Source: Candidatus Obscuribacterales bacterium
GTDB taxonomy: Bacteria; Cyanobacteriota; Vampirovibrionia; Obscuribacterales; Obscuribacteraceae
Reading direction: 5' to 3'
Length of the DNA stretch: 35,945 nt
NCBI GenBank assembly: GCA_949127735.1
Contig: CASBPX010000075.1
Coordinates: 1 to 35,945, forward strand
A program made the translations under genes and the position numbers. The notes beneath the pieces are model-generated. The model was given only the letters and a program-made list of their open reading frames with translations, was not told the DNA's origin and searched no databases. Positions 30,254 to 35,945 of the stretch are shown piece after piece (the stretch's first letter is position 1; every line of letters begins with the position of its first letter).

Positions 30254-31708
30254 ATGAAAGCCGATTCAAGCGATCACGAACATCAAATCGTCTTGCACAT
30301 TCCCGACGAAGTCAAATATAGCTGTCAGGGTTGCGGCCGCTGTTGCTCAGGCTGGTCGGTGGGCCTGACTGAAGAAGATTACAGTCGCGTCAAAGATACC
30401 GACTGGGCCTCGCTACACCCCGATCTCGCCAAAAGAGACCTCTTCTTTCACCGCGAAAAAGAATTTCTCGATGGCAGCGCCGTTTATCCGCATTACACAG
30501 CACCGACGCCGGAAGGTAAGTGTCCGTTTCTAATCGATAACCTTTGCTACATTCATGGTCATCTGGGCGAAGATCAAAAACCACTGACTTGCCGCATCTT
30601 CCCCTACACTTTTGCCGAAACGCCAACCGGAGTCTACACCGGCGTTGTCTTCAACTCAATGGCAGCTGTACGAAATGTTGGCGCACCCCTTACTGAACAA
30701 AAAGAAGCGCTTCTCGAACACTTTAAATTGACTGTGCAGCACAAAAAAGCCACGTTGAAACCAGAAGCCCGTGCCGCCGAGGATGAAATTCTTGCTGCCA
30801 TCGCAGCTGGTGCCACTGCGGTCTATACCAATCCTTTTGAAACAGTCTCACTTACTCCCGCTTGCCAGGTCACATGGGCGGAATACTTGATGATAGAAGA
30901 GCGCATGATTGCTCTGGTGCAAAAGCGCATGCATTTAGCTGACGAACAGCCCAATGATTGCAGCATTCTTGATACACTGCTTATGTGTTCTGAAATTCTG
31001 ATGCAAGGGCGTAAGCTGAAACTGACCAATGCTAATATCGCGGAAATCAAAGATTTTAGCCCTGAATTAAGAACGCCGGTTGATATCACCCCCAGTGGCA
31101 TCGAACAAATGACCCTGCGTATGTTGTTCTATCGATTTTTTGTTTACCCGACAGTACGCACCAGCGATTCGAGACTGTGGCAAATGCAAAAGAGTAAGGC
31201 ATTGCAAGGGAATAATGCCATGGTGGTTGCTAAAACATTCAGCAAATATGCAGCATCAGGTATGCAAACAATTCTCTTCGGCAAAGCTGGTTTGCCTCTG
31301 CTCGGCGACGTCAATCTCGACAAAGCCATGGTGGCCCCTTTTAAAAATCTAGACGCAGAGTGCAACCGTCTTTTCCACCGATGGATCTATCTCAAACTAT
31401 TTTCGAAATCTTACTTCGGGCCTGCCGCCGCAGGTTTCTCGGTATTATCTGGTTTCAACTGCTTGATTGCCGGAGTGCTGTCTGTGCTGCTTTATGCTAA
31501 ATCGGCTGCTGTTCACCGCAAAGAAGACACAGTTGCAATGCCGGATATTTACGAGTCATATTGGCTGCTTGATCGCGAGTTGCTGACAATTGGGCAGATT
31601 CCTGAACAGGAAAGCCGAATGTACAATGCCGGATTGTCGGCTCCACGACTTTTCAATAAAGTGCTTTGGGCTATGACTAAAGCTTTCGGCGGCGCCGCGA
31701 AGAATTGA
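30254..31708 (+). CDS. YkgJ/FliB-type cysteine-cluster protein, possibly an N-methylase
   Basis: A 484-residue protein with a PF03692-type CxxCxxCC cluster: YSCQGCGRCCSGWSVGLT (Cys24, 27, 30, 31), CPFLIDNLCYIHG (Cys90, 98) and LTCRIFPYTF (Cys113). In this family the cysteines bind zinc or an iron-sulfur centre; the best known member is the flagellin lysine N-methylase FliB. The extra ~350 C-terminal residues are mostly helical, with a hydrophobic segment (SVLSGFNCLIAGVLSVLLY, ~residue 397) and no motif I can name. AGGAGAG directly precedes the ATG. It is 7 bases after the prepilin peptidase gene, so its target might be a pilin-like protein. Confidence 0.75.
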   Translation: MKADSSDHEHQIVLHIPDEVKYSCQGCGRCCSGWSVGLTEEDYSRVKDTDWASLHPDLAKRDLFFHREKEFLDGSAVYPHYTAPTPEGKCPFLIDNLCYIHGHLGEDQKPLTCRIFPYTFAETPTGVYTGVVFNSMAAVRNVGAPLTEQKEALLEHFKLTVQHKKATLKPEARAAEDEILAAIAAGATAVYTNPFETVSLTPACQVTWAEYLMIEERMIALVQKRMHLADEQPNDCSILDTLLMCSEILMQGRKLKLTNANIAEIKDFSPELRTPVDITPSGIEQMTLRMLFYRFFVYPTVRTSDSRLWQMQKSKALQGNNAMVVAKTFSKYAASGMQTILFGKAGLPLLGDVNLDKAMVAPFKNLDAECNRLFHRWIYLKLFSKSYFGPAAAGFSVLSGFNCLIAGVLSVLLYAKSAAVHRKEDTVAMPDIYESYWLLDRELLTIGQIPEQESRMYNAGLSAPRLFNKVLWAMTKAFGGAAKN

Positions 31709-31796
31709 TTTATTGATTCTATTGAATTGAATTGGCGCGAAATGGCCGGGGCGCCTCGTTTGGTTATTTGATGCGCAATTGGGGTTTTGAAGTTGT

Positions 31797-31846
31797 GTAG
31801 TCCAGTAAAAGCTGGAGCGTTATCGCTCCAACTTTTACTGGACTAC
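31797..31846. repeat. 50-bp near-perfect palindrome, copy 2 of a dispersed palindromic element
   Basis: GTAGTCCAGTAAAAGCTGGA plus GCG pairs with its reverse complement around TTAT, with one mismatch. The inner part (GTAAAAGCT-GAGCG-TATCGCTC-A-CTTTT) matches the palindrome at 9842-9871. It lies 88 bases after the YkgJ/FliB gene and could end transcription. The rest of 31709-31995 is A-rich and I see no gene there. Confidence 0.7.
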
Positions 31847-31995
31847 TTCCTCACAAGTTCGCCACGGTCCTAAATTCTCGGAGCAACAAAAAAACAAATT
31901 TAAGGCACACCAAAGAGCGCATTGCAGAACAATCCACTCAATCAAATAAATCCGGCACAAATCAGTAATTCGCAAACACAAAAAACAAAATCGAA

Positions 31996-33033
31996 CTAGC
32001 CGACCATAATTTTAAGTAGTGGCGGCGAAACATATTCGCGAATCTGTCGGTAAGGTACGGGTGGATGTGCGCCACATAAGCGAATCACAGAGCCCCGCCC
32101 CCAGCGGTCTCGGTCAAGAGCGCACCAGAGCGCAGCTAGATAAGTTTGAATACTTTTGCGGCCAACACGATGAAAATACTCGTCTACGAATTTTAAAAAC
32201 GCACTTACGGCTTCAATAATTTCTTTCGCAACAGAACCTTGCGCTGCCGGACGTCCCTGTGTGGAAATTTTAAAATATTTACCGCCTGGTTCAGTGCGCG
32301 CCTCGCTAAAGAGTTCCAATTCGCTTAAGCTGGCAATCACTTTTCCGATGTTAAATCCGGTCATCACTGAAATCGTATCGGCTGTCATACCTACATCTGA
32401 AAGTAAGCCTTGCACCACCTTCTTCACCTTTTCGTACTCGCTAAGATTTTGATTTTCAATTTGGTCAACAATCGAGTCCATATCCTTCGCATGATCGACA
32501 GACGATTCTGCATCAGTAAAAAGGGCTTCTTCAATCGAGTCTTGCTCAGCTACCGGATGACAGCTAGCAGGCGTTTCAAGGGTGCGTTTAGCAATTAGCA
32601 GCTTAACTAGCTGACCGGAAAATTCTTGCGACTCAGTGGGCATCTCGTTGCATACGGCCAGCCTTAACTTGCGGAAAATATTGTAAGACGAAGTTTGAGG
32701 AATGTCAGTCAGCCGATGAAATTCAGGAGCGCTAATAGTCAGACCTTCTTCGCAAATTATCGCTGCTGCAAGATAACCCTGAAAAAGGCTGGCACGTTGC
32801 AAAATTGTTCCAGACGTCACCCAACAAGCTTCTCCGCAGTCGTTGCATTGACCTTCGCGCTCACCAGCATTGCGACTAATGTGACCGCTACCACAGCGTA
32901 GGCAGCGCACAAGGTGGTGTTCATACCAAGTTTTGTAAAAAATATCAAGGGCATCCGCATCGGTCGGTGCCAATCTTTGAACATCTTCCCAGATTGCTGC
33001 AATGCGTTTATCGTTTTCAGCCCGCTCAAGCAT
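31996..33033 (-). CDS. Protein with an IS1595-type zinc ribbon and no visible transposase core
   Basis: A 345-residue protein. The N-terminal part has a zinc ribbon, CLRCGSGHI then GQCNDCGE (Cys44, 47, 63, 66), followed by VTSGTILQRASL and an alternating helical region. This matches the zinc-ribbon and linker that open IS1595/ISXO2 transposases. No DDE nuclease core follows. The middle (~200-260) looks like a winged helix (VKKVVQGLLSDVGMTADTIS, SLSELELFSEARTEPGGKYF). The end, YFHRVGRKSIQTYLAALW, then CALDRDRWGRGSVI, resembles the C-terminal YL..aW region of the same transposases. GGAGGA lies seven bases before the ATG at 33033. I read it as a domesticated or derived DNA-binding protein; no terminal repeats flank it. 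Confidence 0.6.
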   Translation of the reverse strand: MLERAENDKRIAAIWEDVQRLAPTDADALDIFYKTWYEHHLVRCLRCGSGHISRNAGEREGQCNDCGEACWVTSGTILQRASLFQGYLAAAIICEEGLTISAPEFHRLTDIPQTSSYNIFRKLRLAVCNEMPTESQEFSGQLVKLLIAKRTLETPASCHPVAEQDSIEEALFTDAESSVDHAKDMDSIVDQIENQNLSEYEKVKKVVQGLLSDVGMTADTISVMTGFNIGKVIASLSELELFSEARTEPGGKYFKISTQGRPAAQGSVAKEIIEAVSAFLKFVDEYFHRVGRKSIQTYLAALWCALDRDRWGRGSVIRLCGAHPPVPYRQIREYVSPPLLKIMVG

Positions 33034-33183
33034 TTGCAAATCCTCCGTTTATATCTGTAAACGTCAAAACCGAGCAGAAAGTTCAAAGTCAGGGCCAAGT
33101 TTAATCTCTGCAGAGCAAGCACCAGATGCGGTGCAATATCAAATACCTACTATATGCAAGCGTAGTATTAATTAAAGAAAAAA

Positions 33184-33214
33184 GCGAAGTCTCAAGAAAA
33201 ACTTGAGACTTCGC
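33184..33214 (-). terminator. Rho-independent terminator of the lysozyme operon
   Basis: GCGAAGTCTCAAG (33184-33196) pairs perfectly with CTTGAGACTTCGC (33202-33214) around A5; an A-rich run at 33177-33183 gives T-rich sequence after the stem on the minus strand. It lies about 130 bases past the GH25 stop. The rest of the 311-base spacer 33034-33344 holds the leader of the gene at 31996 and no other gene. Confidence 0.85.
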
Positions 33215-33269
33215 CAGTAAAAATTTCAGCTTTTATCTAAGTGCTTTTTGTTGGTTACGGCGGGCCGAG

Positions 33270-33332
33270 CTATTCGATTTCGACAATCAAGTTAGAGCCC
33301 GGCTTAGCTATCACAATCTTAGGCGCCTTTTT
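33270..33332 (-). other. Short open frame just after the GH25 stop (possible remnant of its C-terminus)
   Basis: About 20 codons on the minus strand encode KKAPKIVIAKPGSNLIVEIE and end in TAG. The frame has no proper start and lies in a different frame from the lysozyme, 12 bases after its stop. The regular strand-like sequence makes a truncated C-terminal extension of the lysozyme possible, but chance cannot be excluded. Confidence 0.25.
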
Positions 33333-33344
33333 CTAATGCGTTTC

Positions 33345-34133
33345 TTAGACGCCCAGAATGCGAGCAAGAACGCTGACGATCTTGCGACGCACTTTTTTGC
33401 CGCTGGCAGGCACAAGCAGAGCCTGAAGATCGGCGGTGGTGCCGGCGAAACGGTTCATGTCGCAGGCCGGCGTAGGAATGCCGTCTACAACACCGGTTTC
33501 GCTGTATTGCCAGAACGTCCAATTGGTCCAGGGAGCTGGCACATTGGGCGCCGGACGAGCGGTGTAGTGTGCCAGCCAGAGCTTGTAGCCCTTGAGCATG
33601 AGCGCGCCACCAAGTTCATCCCTGGTCATGGGGTTGTTGATGTAGACAATGGGCCTGACGCCAAGCTTACTTTCCACGGCAATAAGCCATTCGGAAATCA
33701 TCTTGACGCGGGCTTCGATGGCAATGCCCTTCCAGTCTTCCGGAACTTCGACATCAAGCACTGGTGGAAGTTCGCCTTCTCTGAGCGGACCAACAGTCTT
33801 CAAGAAATTGTCGATCTGGGTTTGCACCGCAACCTTGGGCCGGAAGAAGTGATAAGCACCGGAGGGAATTCCTACGGCCTTAGCGCCAGCACGGTTGGTG
33901 GCATACATCTTGTCGACGAAAGTGGCGCCTTCAGTGGCCTTAAGAAAGACATACTGGACGCCGGCAGCTTTGACCTTTTTCCAATCAATGGTGCCCTGAT
34001 GGTGTGAAACGTCAATACCGAATAAGGTGTTGACGTTGAGTGGGGTGAATGATCTTGACTGACACGCTGTGCAGATGGCGGAGCCATCCAACGTGAATTC
34101 GTCGTCAAAACCAAGATAGTTATCGTGTCGCAT
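33345..34133 (-). CDS. GH25 family lysozyme (muramidase)
   Basis: A 262-residue Cellosyl/Lyc-type lysozyme cleaving the MurNAc-GlcNAc bond of peptidoglycan. The domain starts LFGIDVSHHQGTIDWKKVKA and continues with YVFLKATEGATFVD and GAYHFFRP. The catalytic acidic residues lie in PPVLDVEVPE; the end reads WTFWQYSETGVVDGI. The ~35-residue N-terminal extension has a CTAC pair and no signal peptide. Such lysozymes serve cell-wall turnover or phage lysis. With the membrane protein 32 bases upstream it forms a lysozyme-plus-small-membrane-protein pair. A terminator follows at 33184-33214. Confidence 0.93.
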   Translation of the reverse strand: MRHDNYLGFDDEFTLDGSAICTACQSRSFTPLNVNTLFGIDVSHHQGTIDWKKVKAAGVQYVFLKATEGATFVDKMYATNRAGAKAVGIPSGAYHFFRPKVAVQTQIDNFLKTVGPLREGELPPVLDVEVPEDWKGIAIEARVKMISEWLIAVESKLGVRPIVYINNPMTRDELGGALMLKGYKLWLAHYTARPAPNVPAPWTNWTFWQYSETGVVDGIPTPACDMNRFAGTTADLQALLVPASGKKVRRKIVSVLARILGV

Positions 34134-34165
34134 ATTTTTTTACTCTTGGTTAGTGGCTTCTTCGC

Positions 34166-34621
34166 TTACTTTTTGCCGGGAAGTTGGGGCAAACCTTGGC
34201 GGGTAAAGAAGCGCTCGAAAAGCGGCAGCAAAAGGGTAGTAAGAATCAGCACAACTGTGCCGAAGAGTGGGCGATACCAGTCGAACGTGAGAGCGAAAGG
34301 ACCACCAAGCGCAAAGATAAAGACCACAAAAGCGAATGTGGAGGCCATCCAGTGAAAAGTTTTGGTTGGCCCAAAGCCCGGCGGGTCGGTTTTCATGTAC
34401 ACGACGTAGAGCGGGGTAAGAACGGTGAGGAAAGCAAAAACGCTCCAGACCAACCAGAGCGGATTGGTGGTCTGGTCTTTGAGAATTCCGTCGATAGCGA
34501 GCCATGCCGCGACGATATCAGCAGGAATGTATTTGATCAGTTTCTCAAAATAAGAATCGGTAGGTTTGGCATCGACTGGTAAGTCTTGCTTGACAAAGAA
34601 AAATTTGAAGGGATTCCACAT
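34166..34621 (-). CDS. Small multi-spanning membrane protein next to the lysozyme
   Basis: A 151-residue protein with about four membrane helices (IPADIVAAWLAIDGIL, LWLVWSVFAFLTVLTPLYVV, MASTFAFVVFIFALGG, FGTVVLILTTLLLPLF). The KYIPADIVAAWLAIDG helix occurs in small uncharacterised bacterial membrane proteins. The start at 34621 is chosen because AGGAGA lies seven bases upstream; the 29 extra residues to 34708 are unsupported. Placement directly before a GH25 lysozyme gene suggests a holin-like or export-related role, but this is inference. Confidence 0.72.
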   Translation of the reverse strand: MWNPFKFFFVKQDLPVDAKPTDSYFEKLIKYIPADIVAAWLAIDGILKDQTTNPLWLVWSVFAFLTVLTPLYVVYMKTDPPGFGPTKTFHWMASTFAFVVFIFALGGPFALTFDWYRPLFGTVVLILTTLLLPLFERFFTRQGLPQLPGKK

Positions 34622-35176
34622 GAGGTGTCTCCTGATGTTTAGCGCAGCTCGGTAAAGCTGTCGCTGTTGAGACGAAAAAAACTCACAGTGCAAAAAAAGC
34701 CCAGACATTGTTCACCGGCACAGAGACTGCGTGGGGATGCCTGAAGTTAAGAGCTATAGTTTTTACTGTTTGCTTGATTCGTGTGTTTAAAGAGAAGAAA
34801 AGATGTACATGCCTTTCTAACAACTTTTGCTTAGCTAATAACAGGCATTTGCCGCTCTTTACTAAACTTCAAACTAAGCTCTGGTTAACGCAGTATTGTC
34901 AAGAGCTGGCGTGGTTCTTGCAAGAACGCACACCCCTTCTCTTGGCAGCCAGACCTGAGCAGCAATTGTTCTTCCGATATCGGAAAAAATTTCCCAGCGC
35001 TACTGCGATAACCGTCACGCCCCGAGTGCAAACTAGCTCAGAAACAATCCTGAAAACATGCGTTATCAAGATGAGCAATCTAGCGCATTTGTTTCAACAA
35101 GGGGTCGGCAAAAGTTGTTCGCAAATTTTAACCAGTCAAGGCGCACCGTATTACAACTGCGATCTCAAAAGAACAA
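34622..35176. other. 555-base stretch with no convincing gene
   Basis: A 167-codon plus-strand frame (34708-35211) is open but starts with TTG, has no ribosome site, gives an irregular Cys/Leu/Thr-rich protein without motifs, and its end overlaps the cytochrome gene. I do not call it. The stretch holds a perfect 14-bp palindrome (TTCCGATATCGGAA, 34972-34985). It probably carries the promoter of the membrane-protein gene and the 3' region of the cytochrome gene. Confidence 0.4.
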
Positions 35177-35833
35177 TCAATCTGGTTTTAATCCAAATAA
35201 ACGATCGTTAGCAGTTTGGATATGACAGCTCATACAAGACTCTACGCGACCGGCAGAGGTAATGGTTTGGCCGTCCGCCGTGGCTGTTCCGTAAACCCAT
35301 CCTTGGTCTGTATCAGGCACCTTAGAATCAAGCTTGTACATGATGAACAAATCTCGCTTCTCTGTGGGTTTGGCACCGCCCGCCACCGCATTGCTGGCAC
35401 TGTCTAAATTGGGAAGCCATGATTCTTTGACCACCACCTGACCTACCGGCGAAGGCTGTTTTTTCATATAAGCATCGCGATTTTTGGCAAATAGATAATA
35501 GACTTTTCTACCGTGAGTGCCACCATCCGTGCTGGCACTCAGTCGAGCTTTGGGCGGCAGAGGTGCAGAGCAAAGCCAGGGAGCCCAGCGGGCCATATCG
35601 TCAACTTTGCCATAATTTTGATACTCGGCGGCAATTTTCAAAAGATTTTGATGAAATTGTGGCTTAGTTACTACAGCTTTTTTCATTTCGCCATGCTCCC
35701 GAATGGTATCAAGCGTTTTGGCCCTGCCATCGGCCAAACAACAAACCAAACTGGCAGTAGCCGCAACAACGAAAATCACACCCCTTGCGCAAGCTCGTGA
35801 ACCGTTGATCTCTAAGTCAGTAACGCCTTTCAA
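35177..35833 (-). CDS. Exported cytochrome P460-type c-haem protein
   Basis: A 218-residue protein. The hydrophobic core GVIFVVAATASLVCC (residues 18-32) is a signal peptide or a lipoprotein signal (LVCC). The mature part has the sequence order of P460-like domains: RKVYYLFAKNRDAYMKK, VGQVVVKESW, DLFIMYKLDS, DQGWVYGTATADG, then the haem motif CMSCH in RVESCMSCHIQ, then NDRLFGLKPD. P460-type cytochromes oxidise hydroxylamine or detoxify nitrogen oxides, and many homologues have unknown partners. A cross-linking lysine cannot be confirmed. The start is TTG at 35833 with GAGG about six bases upstream. The 112 bases after it to the window edge hold no other gene. Confidence 0.8.
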   Translation of the reverse strand: MKGVTDLEINGSRACARGVIFVVAATASLVCCLADGRAKTLDTIREHGEMKKAVVTKPQFHQNLLKIAAEYQNYGKVDDMARWAPWLCSAPLPPKARLSASTDGGTHGRKVYYLFAKNRDAYMKKQPSPVGQVVVKESWLPNLDSASNAVAGGAKPTEKRDLFIMYKLDSKVPDTDQGWVYGTATADGQTITSAGRVESCMSCHIQTANDRLFGLKPD

Positions 35834-35945
35834 GTATTCCTCACTGATAATTCACTGACAATTTATGCCTACAAGTGACTTCATCAAATCCACACAAAAC
35901 TAGCTCAGCATACCCCTTTTTGATGACAACAATTAAGCTTTATCC

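Noticed and set aside
31996-33033. Calling this an intact insertion sequence
   Set aside because: No terminal inverted repeats or target duplications flank it, and no DDE catalytic core is visible.
35010-35070. Possible tRNA because of a TAGCTCAG-like D-loop string
   Set aside because: No acceptor stem, anticodon arm or T-loop motif can be fitted around it.
34708-35211. 167-codon plus-strand open frame
   Set aside because: TTG start, no ribosome site, irregular Cys-rich composition, no motif, and its end overlaps the cytochrome gene.

Overview
The window is a gene-dense stretch of a bacterial chromosome with mid-range GC. It carries about 31 intact protein genes, one 5'-truncated gene and one decayed two-component locus, with no rRNA, tRNA, CRISPR array, intact insertion sequence or prophage visible. 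Housekeeping genes (murQ, trxA, tsaD, a phosphohexomutase, a DivIC/FtsB-type division protein, RidA) are mixed with many lineage-specific secreted proteins (TPR, LysM, EF-hand, matrixin, beta-propeller, glycine-rich). Several start codons appear to be TTG or GTG. The mixture and style recall non-photosynthetic Cyanobacteriota (Melainabacteria, Obscuribacter-like). That placement is inference from gene content, not a marker-gene result.

Layout. 1-3.6 kb: the end of murQ, an SF1 helicase with a C-terminal phospholipase-D-like domain, a 42-bp perfect palindrome and the remains of a response regulator and histidine kinase. 3.6-8.6 kb: a DUF1269 protein, a secreted TPR protein, an aldo/keto reductase, a PaaI-type thioesterase, and a histidine kinase overlapping a small cysteine protein. 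8.7-15.4 kb: a plus-strand block of trxA, a secreted fasciclin protein, then a compact four-gene set: an atypical thioredoxin-like protein, a small membrane or secreted protein, a 1144-residue FtsH-like protease with THREE tandem AAA+ modules, and a secreted beta-propeller-like protein. 15.4-21.2 kb: a secreted TPR-matrixin protease, an EF-hand/LysM protein with an 18-bp tandem repeat, an unknown protein, a CPBP membrane protease and a small exported protein. 21.2-27.6 kb, minus strand: a DivIC/FtsB-like protein, a phosphohexomutase, a YD-repeat-like protein, a J-like/MshEN-like protein beside a zinc-ribbon FHA protein, a zinc-ribbon protein and tsaD. 27.6-31.7 kb, plus strand: two related secreted proteins, RidA, an A24 prepilin peptidase and a cysteine-cluster (YkgJ/FliB) protein. 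31.8-35.9 kb, minus strand: a protein with an IS1595-type zinc ribbon but no evident transposase core, a GH25 lysozyme with a membrane partner, and an exported c-type cytochrome of P460 type.

How the genes fit together. The most unusual element is the 10.0-15.4 kb operon. The protease keeps the FtsH membrane anchor, three complete ATPase modules and the HEAGH zinc site, and is preceded by two small exported or membrane proteins that may be partners. I know of no described FtsH with three AAA+ modules, so this is the leading candidate for an undescribed system. A second theme is cell-envelope work: muropeptide recycling, lysozyme, LysM, matrixin, CPBP protease and prepilin peptidase. A third is a pair of related palindromes about 22 kb apart, which suggests a dispersed palindromic repeat family in this genome.
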